Below, one piece after another: positions 1-11,236 of a stretch of DNA of 64,000 nucleotides (position 1 is its first letter; each line of letters starts with the position of its first letter). Both the position numbers and the translations under genes were made by a program. The DNA lies in contig CM054057.1 in NCBI GenBank assembly GCA_028641055.1, positions 726,240,484-726,304,483 on the forward strand. Reading direction: 5' to 3'. Below the pieces are notes generated by a model. It was not told where the DNA came from and did no database searches. It saw nothing but the letters and a program-made list of their open reading frames with translations. Source of the DNA: Alopecurus myosuroides. Its lineage: Eukaryota > Streptophyta > Magnoliopsida > Poales > Poaceae.

Positions 1-757
1 ACATGCCTAACACTCAAAAACACATTAGCTACTGTCACAACTTCTTTTAAAACTTTTTTCCTCAAAAGAACACCAAAAGAAAGCGATTAAGATGCAAATG
101 CAATTATTGGCATAAATTTGTTAAAACAGGACAGCAGGTAAAGATGATTTTTTCGAAAATCTTCTGTTGCTCAAATAAAAAAGTGGTCAACCAAGAAAGG
201 TTGCGTATACATCCCAGTATTACGCACAAAAAAACTCAGTTCATTTTGAATTTTCCGTGATTTTATACGGAATAAACGGTGGAGAGGAGAAATCTGTTTC
301 CTGCGCAGAAATCCGAAATATAGCCTCAACTTTCCACTAGAGCCTTTACTTTGCTCAACAAAAATACAAAAGAAAAGATACATCGGGGTTGCTAAGGAAA
401 TAGAAAACACCCAGGTGCAAAGCACACAAAAGAAAACAAAGGAAAACAGGTTGAAAACAGAGAAATAAAATGGGTTGTCTCCCGGTAGCGCTTTTGTTTA
501 ACGCCTTTCAGCTAGGCATAGAAATCAACTCAAGTATTTTCAAGTGAAGCATTCAAATCAAGATTTGGAAATTATTTAATAATGCATTGTATTTTATCTA
601 AGTGAGTTTCAGAGCCTCCTCTCTTAGTACTTTTAGTATTACTATCTTCATCAAATAAATTCTCGGGAACAATCCAATCAAAATTCTTTTCTTGGGCTTC
701 GTGCAGTGCCACCAATTTAAATGGGATTGGTATTTTATCCTCGTTTTCATTATTAGA
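1..757 (-). other. E0 interior, noncoding downstream region
   Basis: No convincing gene. Short open frames here have no ATG context or recognisable domain. The stretch is homologous to the region after the protease-like ORF in B1 (about 35540-35880) and H2 (about 56560-56800). All three share the two-hairpin box described separately and a CAGGAAACAGATTTCT-like motif (near 295-315 here on the minus strand). Confidence 0.6.
471..516 (-). other. Conserved two-hairpin box, copy in E0
   Basis: In element sense it reads GCC-TAGCTGAAA-GGC, then GTTAAACAAAAGCGCTACC, then GGG-AGACAA-CCC. The same order of two short hairpins around an A-rich linker occurs in B1 (35538-35586) and H2 (56750-56798). Function is unknown. 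Its position just after gag/protease sequence would suit an RNA-level signal (packaging, dimerisation or processing), but that is inference. Confidence 0.55.
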
Positions 758-1144
758 TTAAGTTTTTTCTAGAGCACCAACAATGTCTACACATGAGCCA
801 AGCATATTTAAACGATCAAATACTTTTCTAGCTTCTATAGAAACATCTCCAAATTCTTTAAGCATAGTTTCTAAGATGAAGTTTCTTTTCTCAACATCTT
901 CAATGTTATTCAAGTTGAGAAACATATGTTTTATTATGGGATGGAGGTTAACAAACCTAGCTTCTAGCATGTGAACTAAAGAAATTGCAGCAGTCTCGTA
1001 AGTGGGAGCAAGTTCTACTACGGATTTTTCCTCAAAGTTATCATGCTTACTAACATGATCAAAGAATTCTTTGATAGTGTCCTTTCCAAGTATAGAACCA
1101 CTTCCTACCGGCAAATCTTTCAGGGTAAACTTAGGGAACAACAT
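758..1144 (-). CDS. E0 128-residue ORF of unknown function
   Basis: An open frame of 128 codons plus stop begins with an ATG at 1144 (protein start MLFPKFTLKDLP), about 170 bases after the primer-binding site. It is the first ORF of the element, where gag normally starts, but I recognise no gag, zinc-knuckle or protease motif in it. The protein is charged in the middle (KHDNFEEKS) and contains a helix-like stretch ending in a Val-Gly-Ala-Leu-Glu-Lys-Thr tail. The frame stays open upstream into a hydrophobic region, but the leader there is low-complexity and next to the primer site, so the internal ATG is the better start. It has no stop or frameshift, unlike most coding remnants here. Function not known; it may be a degenerate gag N-terminus or an element-specific protein. 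Confidence 0.5.
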   Translation of the reverse strand: MLFPKFTLKDLPVGSGSILGKDTIKEFFDHVSKHDNFEEKSVVELAPTYETAAISLVHMLEARFVNLHPIIKHMFLNLNNIEDVEKRNFILETMLKEFGDVSIEARKVFDRLNMLGSCVDIVGALEKT

Positions 1145-1310
1145 GATGAAAAATAACAACGTAGTGACAAAAATAACAACTAGAATAAGAACTGATTTTT
1201 TTTGTGTTTCTGATATAAAGAAGCAAAACAATACAAAAAATAAAAATAAGAAAATAAAAAAAATAAAGAGGTTGAGAGTGAGAGACTCCCCTTGCCAGAA
1301 GACTTCTTCC

Positions 1311-1328
1311 TCCCCGGCAACGGCGCCA
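1311..1328 (-). other. E0 primer-binding site (tRNA-Asp)
   Basis: Minus-strand sequence TGGCGCCGTTGCCGGGGA is complementary to the 3' end of plant tRNA-Asp, the usual Athila-lineage primer. It lies 10 bases from the LTR edge at 1339 and fixes the element orientation as minus. Confidence 0.85.
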
Positions 1329-2321
1329 GAAATTTCCTTGATGCTACGTGTTGGGAACCCCAAGAGTAGGTTGTGATGAGTGTAGTGGTAGGAATTTCCC
1401 TCAGTTACAAACCAAGGTTATCACTCCAGTAGGAGGAAGAGGAACCTTGGAAGGTTGATGCCACTGATGGTGGTGATGGCGCCTCACCAGTATCAGCAAC
1501 AACGTGGAACCTGCACGCAACACAACCAAAATACTTTGTCCCAATGGTACAGTGAGGTTGTAAATCTCACAGGTTTTGCTGAAAACAAAGATTAGACGTA
1601 TAGTGCGGAAAATAGTGTATGCTTGAAGTAAGTAAATAAAGAAGGAAATTGTAGTGGTTTGTTTAACAGTGTAGGAAAATAGACTGTGGTTCATAGGTTC
1701 ACTAGCGGTGTCTCTCCATAAAAGATAGCATGCTGGGTGAACAAATTACAGCTGGGAATTGAAAAATAAAGGTTGCACCATAGTGCACATTCATGACATG
1801 ATGACTACTATGATATTTAGTGCGGGCATTACAACAATATACATAGACCGTAATCCAACTACATTTATGACTAATAATCCACCCTCAGGTTATCATCCGA
1901 ACCCCCTTAGGTATTAAGTTGGAAGCAACAGATAACTGCATTAAACAAAATGTGTAATGTAAGCAATGATTGTACACGCGGGCACTCACACCGCTATTTT
2001 CTCCCTAGTGGCAACATCACATCCTCCCCTGTCACGTTTCTATCACTCGAGCACAGGCGAGAAGGAGGCATGAACCGACTATCGAGCATAAATACTCCCT
2101 CTTGGAGTCACAAGCAAGTATTTGGCCAGAGCAACCACTAGCCACGGAAAGCATGCAAGATCAGAAATAGCATATGCAATAAAGACTATAATCAACTTGG
2201 CATAAGTTCAATATTCATTGGATCCCAGCAAACACAGCACATAGAATTACATAAGATCAATCTCGATCATGTTAGGCAGCTCACGAGATCTAAACATGGA
2301 GGCATATGAGGAGGAGACAAA

Positions 2322-3833
2322 TGATGACCCACAAGTATAGGGGGTGTATCGTAGTACTTTTGATAAATAGGAGTGTCGAACCCGACGAGTATCAGAAGGT
2401 GTTGACAAGAAGTTTCGATGAAGGAATAACTGTAAATACTGGAAAACAGATTTTTAAGGGTTTTTGATATTGCAGATAAATAAATTGTGAGTAAATAAAA
2501 TGCAGTACTAATAATTGCAGCAGGTGGACCTATCCTTTCTTCAGCAAAGGATAAGCCGGTGAGTTTACTTATGATTAACAAATGTTCTCGAGGACACATG
2601 GGAGGTTTCTGTCAACTGCTTTTGTTGCATGCAGCTAAATAATGTTCGGTGTTTTGATTAGTGTTGTGTGGGTGAACCTATGCTAATGTACCGTCCCATC
2701 CAAGACTAATACATACTTGTGATTATACCCCTTGAAAGAATCCGCAACTACAAGAAAGTAATTAAGAAACAAATCTAACCACAGCTTTAAACTCCGGGAT
2801 CCTACGCTCCCTCGTGTAATGGTTTCCTAACGGGGGTTTAGGTTTATGTCACTCCGGCAACCCCACAATTGGTAGCCAAATACACGATGAATTCCCCTAG
2901 GACCATAAATGGTGAAGTATCATGTATTTGACATTCACATGACACCACTAGAAGAATAACACCACAACTTAAATATCAAACATAAAATATTATTCAACAT
3001 TACTTCACTACTAACAACTTGAATTCTCCCATGTCCTCAAGAACAACACGAACTACTCACAACACATCATATGGATCATAATCAGAGGTGATATAATGGA
3101 TGATAACAATCTGGTCATAAAGTGCAAACACCGATAAATCTCACAAGCATCAACTACTAACAAGTAATCCACATCGGGAGAGAGATCTAATGCAAAACAA
3201 CGATAGAGGACCCTAATTGTTACAGCGGGATGAAGGTGCATGATGAGGGTGATGGTGCTGGTGGTGATGAAGATGATTATGACGATCTTGATGATGCCCG
3301 GAGCCATGACAGTGATGATGGCGGTGATTTCCCCTCTCCGGGGAGGAATTTCCCAAGAAGATTTCTCCCTGCCAGAGAGCTTTTCTCTCTCGAGTGTTTT
3401 CCACCCCGCAGCGGAGGCAGAATAATTCTTCGAGGATGGAATGAGGCTTAGGGTTCCCTCGGGGTCAGGGGGGGCAAAGATGACACCCGGAGGTGGTCCA
3501 GGGTGGCCACACCCCTAGGTGGCGCGGCCGAGGGGGGGCGCCACCCCTAGGTGTGGGCCCCTGGTGGCCCCTCTCTGGCTCTCCTTCTGGTTGTGTTCCT
3601 CCTTGGGACTTTTAGGAACCCCCGGATGTCCCCCTTCTTCTTCTGAACTTCTGAAATATCGTATCTCGTCGGTGCTTTTTCCATCAGATTTCTGGTCCCG
3701 GTGTTTATTCTCCAAAAATTATAAAACATGCAAAATAAGATAAAATAACATAAGGGATGCATCATAACATGAAATATATTGATGAATAACAGAAAATTAT
3801 GATATAAAATAATGGTGCAAAATGGACGTATCA
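2322..3833 (-). repeat. E1 3' LTR (1512 bp)
   Basis: Starts TGATGACCCACAAGTATAGG and ends GACGTATCA. It matches 11237-12583 along its length except for about 165 bases present only here (about 3252-3418). That extra segment holds a GAT/GGT-rich simple repeat (3240-3330) and a CT-rich stretch. A GC-rich inverted-repeat box lies at 3507-3556. Confidence 0.9.
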
Positions 3834-3851
3834 ACTCTTCCCAAGCTTAGA
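3834..3851 (-). other. E1 polypurine tract
   Basis: Minus strand reads CTAAGCTTGGGAAGAGT directly against the LTR start. This is the plus-strand primer for reverse transcription, and it marks 2322-3833 as the 3' LTR. Confidence 0.75.
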
Positions 3852-5513
3852 CCTCGCTTGTCCCCAAGCGAAACTGAACTCAGAAAACATGACCAAAAGT
3901 TTATGGAGTGAAGAGTCGATAAATAAAATACGGACAATAAGCATCACATTTACCTGTGCACCAATCATTACAGAGAGCAACTTCCTCTCATATAACTTAA
4001 CTTGAAACAAGTAAAGGGAGTCACAAACAAAGATACAAAAGAGAGAATCAAAATTGGTAATGGCAAACTTCGTTATTGGTCAGAGAACATTTAATGAAAT
4101 TATACTTATCTTAGGTGAAGTCTTTTTAACAAGGTTTATAATGTAGGGATTAACATGTTTAATTTTAACATCTCTTTTCAGTGATTCATAGCTTTCAAAG
4201 TAATATTCATTCATATAACAAAGCATGTGCTAAACAAAGAAGGATAGAAAACAAGATTGAATAGATAAACATATAAATGATGAGAACACAACAATTCATA
4301 TGCTTGCTGGAGATAGAAGGAAATGGGTTTATTGACTCAACATAAAAGTAAAAGATAGGCCCTTCGCAGAGGGAAGCATTGACCACTCATGTGCTAGAGC
4401 TTTTATTTTAATAAACAGAGGTATAAAATGCATGACACTCCTCCCATCCATCTTACACAAACCATGGCTAACCGAATCCTCGGGTGCCTGCCAACAATCA
4501 CAAACCGTGGAGGAGTGTCTAAATTTTGAGAGGTGTATATTTATGTCAACGAATGGCAAATAGAAAACACAGTACGTCACAAGACAACTAGACTCACAAG
4601 AGCGGCTCCCATGGTGAAGGATGCAACAGGTGTAGAAGGTCGTCCATCTTTCTATTTTGTTTACACAATTATGCTTTGACTGATAAATGAGGGGCAAAAA
4701 GAGTGAAGATAATTTGTATTATTATTTGGGGCTGGGAACCCCTCTACCACCTCTTCTAGCATTTGGATAAGCGGATGAATCCACTAGTCCAGATGTGTGA
4801 GTCGAATCAACAAGTGTGCTAAAGATTCTCTATTTGCGTCCTCAAGAGCTAAAACAGGAACACAAAACAGGAGTAATTTGAAAGCTTTAAAGGTAGGACA
4901 TGAGCAATTTACTTGGAGTGGCGGTGAAATACCACATGTAGGTAGGTATGGTGGACACGAATGGCAAGGTTTTGGGTTTAAGGTTTGGATGCACAAGAAG
5001 CATTCCCTCTCAGTACATGGTTTTTGGCTAGCAAGGCTGTGTAGCAAGCATAAGAGTCGAAGGAAAACAAACAAATATACATATGATGAAACTAATCATG
5101 TAATCTTCATTGAAAGCACAAATGATCTTAACTTGTGAATACTAAGTTTATGCGGTAATAGGCGAATTCCTCTTTCTTATACTAGCAACTCAAATTATTA
5201 TTTCTGCTGACCCAAGCTAAGTTTGCCAAAACCAACTAGATTAACTTGATGATCTATAGTGATACTAAATACTAATAACAAGCTCAACCATACGAGAGAA
5301 GTTGAAAACTGAAATAATGTGCATAGAAACTAAATGATGAAACTTCTCATTAATATTTCAAACCGGCAACTCACACCAACGGATACAACGATAGCCAACT
5401 AGGGAGAGACACTTCCATACTGCAAACCATCCTATATGATAACTTCTCTACTCATGATATGACTCTACTGCAAAAGTAAAAAAGATGAAAGATAGTGATG
5501 TGATACCGCGGCA
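3852..5513 (-). other. E1 3' untranslated interior
   Basis: About 1.66 kb without a supportable gene. Open frames of 70-120 codons on both strands overlap one another and carry no motifs. Sequences around 4330-4700 and 4800-5050 resemble the 3' noncoding regions of H1 (14110-14690), B1 (37000-37740, inverted) and H2 (54715-54960), so this is a conserved noncoding 3' segment of the Athila-type elements. Confidence 0.65.
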
Positions 5514-5530
5514 CTCCCCCCAAGCTTGGA
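5514..5530 (-). other. E1 internal polypurine-tract-like motif
   Basis: Minus strand reads CCAAGCTTGGGGGGAG, closely like the terminal tract, but it lies 1.7 kb inside the element and about 35 bases after the accessory ORF stop. Comparable internal tracts occur in H1 (30847-30862) and H2 (56095-56110 and 56151-56167). Confidence 0.6.
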
Positions 5531-5563
5531 ACAAGCCGAGGGGGTGCCAAAACCAATGATGAA

Positions 5564-6109
5564 TCAATTCTTTGGTGGTGGTGGTGAATCATTATCGATG
5601 AGCTTATCAATAGATTTATTCAGATCTTCAATCGCGAACATAAGCATACACATCACCTCCATATTGCGATCAATACAGTTTGCATGCCTCTCAGACGGTG
5701 AATCCCAGCCACCAAGATTTTTTCCCCAGTCTTCCTTAGGTTGAGAGCTTCCTTCATCTGCACGGTTAGAACAATTCATATCCCACATAGAGGGAAAATC
5801 CCTATTGGGCACCTTTTTGCTCTGATAATCATGAATTAATGTGTGGAATTAGTTCTTTACTCCCATAGAAGATGTCTTCGAAGCCAGGGAGTAACGTGGA
5901 ACCTTCCCTCCGGTGCTCATCCGCGCGTTTCTCTTGAGTTTCGAGGGGTTAGCCACCACCCCAATGCTTGCAACGGTGGCACGTGGACGCACTCATGGGT
6001 TTTCTTCTACATCTCCTTCAGCTCCACTCTCGATCTCCTCCTCCGGCTTCAGGTCTTGGACATCATCTTCCTTATGTCCCTTCCCCTTGTTGTCATTGGC
6101 GGGGACCAT
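5564..6109 (-). pseudogene. E1 accessory ORF after pol, two in-frame stops
   Basis: One reading frame of 182 codons runs from an ATG at 6109 (protein start MVPANDNKGKGHKEDD) to a stop at 5564. It is interrupted by TGA at 5995-5993 and TAA at 5851-5849. The N-terminal part is Lys/Glu/Asp-rich; the C-terminal part ends in a helix-like NKSIDKLIDNDS followed by four prolines. It sits where Athila-lineage elements carry an extra (often called env-like) ORF, but I see no signal peptide, membrane segment or glycoprotein feature, so I do not assign a function. It is preceded by an inverted-repeat box and a TATA box, and followed by a polypurine-like tract. That the frame stays the same across both stops suggests recent decay by point mutation. 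Confidence 0.55.
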
Positions 6110-6203
6110 GATGCTTCTAAAACTGAAAACAGATCCTGGCAGAAACAGCTCGAAACAGAAACACGACGAGAAAACAATATACGGACCTACGGGGGTCCGG
6201 GGG

Positions 6204-6331
6204 ATTATATAGGAAAAAGTTTCATAACGAAAGGAAAGTCCAGGTCAAAAACGAGTCAGAGAGGGGCTCCGGGGCGCCCACACATAGGGCTGGCGCAGCC
6301 AGAGATGGGTCCGCGCCACCGTATGGTGTGG
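6204..6331 (-). promoter_or_regulatory. Candidate internal promoter upstream of E1 accessory ORF
   Basis: On the minus strand a GC-rich inverted-repeat box (6331-6278, arms ending CACACCAT and ATGTGTGGG) is followed by TATATAAT at 6211-6204 and then, 95 bases on, by the accessory ORF ATG at 6109. The box is of the same kind as those upstream of the TATA region in the LTRs of E0, E1, H1 and B1. The arrangement looks like an LTR-type core promoter placed inside the element. Activity is inferred. Confidence 0.5.
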
Positions 6332-6448
6332 AGCCTCCAGGCTCCGTCTCCCTCTCGTTTCCGGCTTATAATTTTTCATATTTTCTAAAAACTGCAAAAC
6401 TATAAGTTGGAAGATGTTTCACGAACATTTTCTTACCAAAACTGTTAC

Positions 6449-7061
6449 CTATTCAAAAACTGACTCTGTAGTTTCTGAAATATGCTCCCGAATAAACTCC
6501 TCCGGGATCATGGCTTGAATACAATCAACATTTTCATTATAAGGATCTCCAGAAATATAATTCTTGAGTCTTTCGCCATTCACGACTTGTGAAGAGTTGT
6601 CTTCAAGGGAAACAATTTTAATTGCCCCCAAATGATATAACTCTTTGATAACAAAGGGTACTTCCCATCTCGGGAGTAATTTTCCTGAAAAAAATCTGAG
6701 TCGAGACCTATACAAAATTACTTTCTCACCAACATGAAATTCTCTTTTAATAATTCTCTTATCATGCCACCTTTTAACTTTCTATTTAAATAGCTTAGCA
6801 TTTTCATATGCTTCACTCCTCTATTCATCTAAAGAACTTAAGTCAAGCAGCCTTTTGTCACCAGCAAGATTAAAAATCTCTATTTAGGTCTTTCACTACC
6901 CAATAAGCTTTGTGTTCTAATTCTAGGGGAAAGTGACAAGCTTTTCCATAAAACATTTTATAAGGATACTTGCCCATGGGATTTTTGTAAGCAGTTCGAT
7001 AAGCCCACAGATCAACATTTAACTTCTTAGCCCAATTTTTCCTAGATTTGTGAACAGTCTT
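6449..7061 (-). pseudogene. E1 integrase C-terminal part, degraded
   Basis: The last segment, 6715-6449, is open and ends in a stop. It contains SRLRFFSGKLLPRWEVPF and later VNGERLKNYISGDP, the usual C-terminal part of Athila/Tat integrases (a GPF/Y-like module). Between 6715 and 7061 the same protein continues only in pieces across several frames. No chromodomain is present. Integrase inserts the cDNA into the host chromosome; this copy could not make the whole domain. Confidence 0.75.
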
Positions 7062-7659
7062 TTACAAGATAGATTTGATTTCTCTATTTGATAATTCTAC
7101 TTTCCCACTAGTTTGAGGATGATAGGGTGAAGCAATTCTATGATTAACATCATATTTAGAAAGAGTTTTTCTAAAACCACCATGAATAAAATGAGAACCC
7201 ACATCAGTCATAAGATATCTAGGCACACCAAACCTAGGGAAAATAATAGCTTTAAGCATTTTTTAATGAGGTTTCACCATCAACACTTTTAGTATGTATA
7301 GCTTCTACCCATTTAGTAACATAATCAACAGCAACAAGAATATGAGTTTAGCCTTTTGAAGGAGGGAAAGGACCCGTAAAGTCAAAACCCCAACAATCAA
7401 ACGGTTCAATAACAAGAGAATAATTCATAGACATTTCATTACGTCTAGAAATATTTCCAACCCTTTGAAATTGATCACAAGATAAAACAAGTTTTCTAGC
7501 ATCTTTAGAAAGAGTAGGCCAATAAAAACATGATTGTAGAACTTTATGTGCAGTTCTATCTCCAGCGTGATGTCCTCCATAAGCACTACTATGACATTTT
7601 CTCAATATCTCATGTTGTTCATTTTCAGGAACACATCTCATAATACCTCAACACCTTCT
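7062..7659 (-). pseudogene. E1 integrase zinc-binding and core domains
   Basis: Segment 7641-7348 carries the N-terminal zinc-binding domain (CHSSAYGGHHAGDRT, then LSCDQFQR) and the first catalytic Asp in GFDFTGPF, then a stop. Segment 7259-7062 carries the second Asp (TDVGSHF) and the catalytic Glu region ([15 protein letters not shown]). The second zinc-binding Cys is Phe here (CDQF instead of CDQC). Stops and a frameshift separate the two segments, so no continuous integrase can be made. Confidence 0.85.
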
Positions 7660-8073
7660 TTATAAGTGCGGGTCATCCCAAAAATAATGCCTCAAATCAT
7701 AGAAGAATTTTCTTCTTTGCTGAGCTGTAAAGGTAGGAGGCAAATACTTGGAAACAATAAAGTTAGCATAATCAGCATACCATGGACTCTCTTGAGAGCT
7801 CACTTTTATTGCGCCTAACTGTTCATTAGGAAAACTATCATTAATAGGAATATGGTCATCAGGGATATTTTCTAATCTAGACAGATTATCAGCAACATGA
7901 TTTTCAGCACCCTTCCTATCCACAATATGTAAATCAAACTCTTGTAAGAGAAGCACCCATCTAATAAGCCTAGGCTTAGCATCTTTCTTTTCCATAAGGT
8001 ACTTAATAGCAGCATGATCAGTATGACTAGTAACTTTAGAATCAACAATATACAGCCTAATTATCACAAGCAA
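7660..8073 (-). pseudogene. E1 RNase H C-terminal part and linker to integrase
   Basis: This open frame continues RNase H after a frameshift near 8060: [12 protein letters not shown], then [17 protein letters not shown] and the final catalytic region HVADNLSRL. It then runs through the linker toward integrase ([14 protein letters not shown]). RNase H removes the RNA strand during reverse transcription. The frame change between 8057 and 8073 separates it from RT. Confidence 0.85.
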
Positions 8074-9886
8074 AAACTACAGCTAGTAACTCTTTCTCAG
8101 TGGTAGCATAATTATTTTGAGCAGCATCAAGAGTTTTACTAGCATAATGAATAACATTTAACTTCTTATCTACCCGCTGTCCAAGAACAGCACCTGCAGC
8201 ATAATCACTAGCATCACACATAATTTCAAGTGGTAAATTCCAATCAGGTGGTTGAATAATAGGGGCAGATATTAAAGCCTTCTTTAAAATTTCAAAAGTT
8301 TCTTTACAATCTTCATAAAAAACAAATGGTATATCTTTTTGAAGAAGATTAGTAAGAGGTTTTGATATTTTAGAGAAGTATTTAATAAACCTTCTATAGA
8401 GACCAACATGACCAATAATACTACGAATACCTTTAACATCCCTGGGACAGGGCATTTTCTCAATAGCTTCAACTTTAGCTCTATCAACTTCAATGCCTCT
8501 TTCAGAGATTTTATGTCTAAGAACAATTCCTTCATTAACCATAAAATGGCATTTTTCCCAGTTAAGAACAAGATTAGTCTCCTCACATCTCCGCAAAACT
8601 TTATCAAGATTCTGCAAACAATTATCAAAAGAAGTTCCATAAACGGAGAAATCATCCATGAAAACTTCCACAATTTCTTCACAAAAACCATGAAAAATAG
8701 CAGACATGCATCTTTGAAAAGTAGCAGGAGCATTACATAAACCAAAAGGCGTACGTCTATAAGCATAGGTTCCATAAGGACAAGTGAAAGTTGTTTTCTC
8801 TTGATCAAGCTTTTTAACAGCAATTTGAGAAAACCCAGAATAACCATCAAGAAAGCAGAAATGAGTTTTCTTAGACAACCTTTCTAACATTTGATCAATA
8901 AAAGGCAAAGGATAGTGATCTTTATTAGTAACTTTGTTAACCTTCCTAAAATCAATGCACATCCTATAACCAACTACTACTCTTTGAGGGATAAGTTCAT
9001 TATTTTCATTTGGCACAACAGTCATCCCTCGTTTCTTAGGGACACAATGCACATGACTAAGACATCTACTATCAGGAATAGGATAAATAATACCAGCGTC
9101 AAGGAGTTTCAATACCTCATTTCTTACAACATCCTTCATCCTAGGATTTAAACGGCGTTGATGCTCAACAACTGGCTTTGCATCAGGTTCAATATTAATA
9201 GCATGCTGACAAATAGTAGGAGAAATTCCTTTCAAATCATCAAGAGTATAACCAATAGCACCTCTATGTTTCTTCAATATCCCCAGTAATCTCTCCTCTT
9301 CTTTATCAAAAAGTTGAGAACTAATAGTAACAGGATATAATTTCTTATCATCAATATGAGCATATTTAAGATTATCAGGCACATGCTTTAAATCAAAAAC
9401 AGGATCTTCCTTGGGTGGTAATGTTGTACTCAAGTCTTCCACAGGTAAATTATGTTTCAGCATTGCTGGATAATGTAGGAAAATCTCATCAATTTCATTC
9501 CTTTCTTCCATAAAGACATCACTTTCATGGTCTTCCATGTATTGCTGCAAAGGATTGTTAGGAGCAAGAGCAATAGCAGCCAATTGTTCAACTTTATAAT
9601 TCTCATTAGGCAATTCAGCTTCATAAGGTGCTTTAGCAAATTTGGAGAAATTAAATTCATAAGACTCTCCATCAAACTTTCTAAGAATTTTCTCCTTTTT
9701 ACAATCAATAACAGCACCACAAGTGTTTAAGAAAGGTCTACCAAATATAATAGGACAAGTATCACTAGCAGAAGTGCCTAGTACTAGAAAATCAGCAGGA
9801 TACTTAGTTTTACCACAAAAGACCTCCACATCTCTAACAATACCAATTGGAGAAATAGTTTCCCTATTAGCAAGTTGAATAATCAC
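8057..9886 (-). pseudogene. E1 protease C-terminal part, reverse transcriptase and RNase H
   Basis: Longest open frame of the element (609 codons). It begins in the C-terminal half of the aspartic protease (ISPIGIVRDVEV, then CPIIFGRPFLNT). It continues through reverse transcriptase: CVPKKRG, RMCIDFRKVNK, the FLDGYSGF motif, and the active site FMDDFSVYG near 8641-8664. It then enters RNase H (LEIMCDASDYAAGAVLGQ and [12 protein letters not shown]), where the frame breaks. The MDDFSVYG motif is the Athila/Tat signature. A frameshift at about 9895-9905 cuts it from the protease active site. The RT core itself looks intact, but the copy cannot produce a full polyprotein. Confidence 0.9.
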
Positions 9887-11100
9887 ATCAATGTCTTCAA
9901 GTTAAGCTCATAAAGAATAGCACTAGAACTAGCACGAATATCACACAAACCATAATAGCAGTGATCACCTATCCTAACAGATAGCACAAAACACTGGGTT
10001 TCCTAGGTTTACTAGGATGAGAGACAATATTAGAAGCATCTTCACAAAATATAATGTGTCCATCTTCTACATTTTCAGAAACAAGGTCCTTTACTATTGC
10101 TACTGTAGGTTCTACAGTTATTTGTTCCTCATGTTCTACAGGTTTCTTTGCATTTTTATTAACCACACTAGCTAACATAGAATGTTCTTTTACCTTAGAA
10201 GGGAAAGGCATTTTCTCAATATAAGGTTCACGCACAATAGAATCAACACTATGAACTTCTATATCTCTAGCAGGAACACAATTAACAGTATCTTTATAAG
10301 GTGCATGGTACTTATCCCATTCCATTTTAGGAATCTAAAAATAAGGAGCAAAAGCCTTATATAAGTTTGCAACAACTTGAGAATCAAGACCATAAGCAAC
10401 AGTAACATTATGAAAATCCTCAGATGACATAAAGGTTTTAATGCATTCATAATTAAATTTATACCTGACTTTCTACCTTTTTCATTCTCCCATGCTTTAG
10501 TGTTTTCTTGAATACGGTCAAGAAGATCCCATTTAACTTCATCTTTCATACGTCTAAATGATCCAGAACAAGAAGCATCCAATTAATCCTTATCATGAAG
10601 AGGAAGCCTTGCATAGAAATTATTAATAACAATATTACTGGGGAGCTCATGAATGGGGCATTTGAGCATTAGTAACTTCAATCTCCCCCATGCTTGGGAA
10701 ATACACTCTCCATCATGAGGCCAAAAATTATATATATAATTCCGATCTCTATGGATTTACCTTGGAGGATAAAATTTAGAATAAAAGAGAGGTACAATTT
10801 CCTCTCATTCAATAGTCTGGCTATTTTTCAGCAGCTTGAACCATTCAGAGGCTCGGCCTGTCAATGATATAGAAAATAATTTCCTCTTCACTTGGCTCAT
10901 TGTAATACCTACACACTTTCACAAATCGCATAATTCATGTAAAAAGAGCAAATGATCACCAGGATGGACATCTCCATCACTTGAGTAGCAGTTATCCATA
11001 ACATGTTTAACAATCTTTATAGGTATTTTATAAGGATCCAAATCATCATGCAGTGGGTCACCTACTACCCTAGCAGTGGCAGCAGTCCCGCAAATAAGGA
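9887..11100 (-). pseudogene. E1 gag and protease N-terminal part, degraded
   Basis: Pieces of gag are readable in changing frames from about 11065 to 10260: DGDVHPGDHLLFLHEL, RASEWFKLL, and KDEVKWDLLDRIQENTKAW, a recognisable Athila-type gag. An open stretch at 10325-9969 is the gag-protease linker. The protease active-site region follows at about 9955-9900. There the catalytic motif reads Asp-Ile-Arg-Ala-Ser; the Arg codon (CGT, 9936-9934) stands where the family has Gly. At least two stops and several frameshifts are present. Gag would form the virus-like particle, and the protease would cut the polyprotein. Confidence 0.75.
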
Positions 11101-11207
11101 CTCAAAAGGAGTCCCAAACATAGTGTAATAAAGCAGTAGACAGAAATAAAAACAACACTTACAGCAGAAGCGTCCTTTATCAATTCCACTTCCCAATAGC
11201 GCTTCAC

Positions 11208-11225
11208 TCCCTAGCAACGGCGCCA
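11208..11225 (-). other. E1 primer-binding site (tRNA-Asp)
   Basis: Minus strand TGGCGCCGTTGCTAGGGA matches the tRNA-Asp primer site with two changes, 11 bases from the 5' LTR edge. The position confirms the minus orientation. Confidence 0.85.
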
Positions 11226-11236
11226 GAAAATAGTCT

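Noticed and set aside
3230..3451. Asp/Asp-Gly-rich ORF in the E1 3' LTR
   Set aside because: It is a translation of a GAT/GGT simple repeat and is deleted from the other LTR.
5564..6109. An envelope protein in E1
   Set aside because: The position suits the env-like ORF, but there is no signal peptide, membrane helix or glycoprotein pattern.
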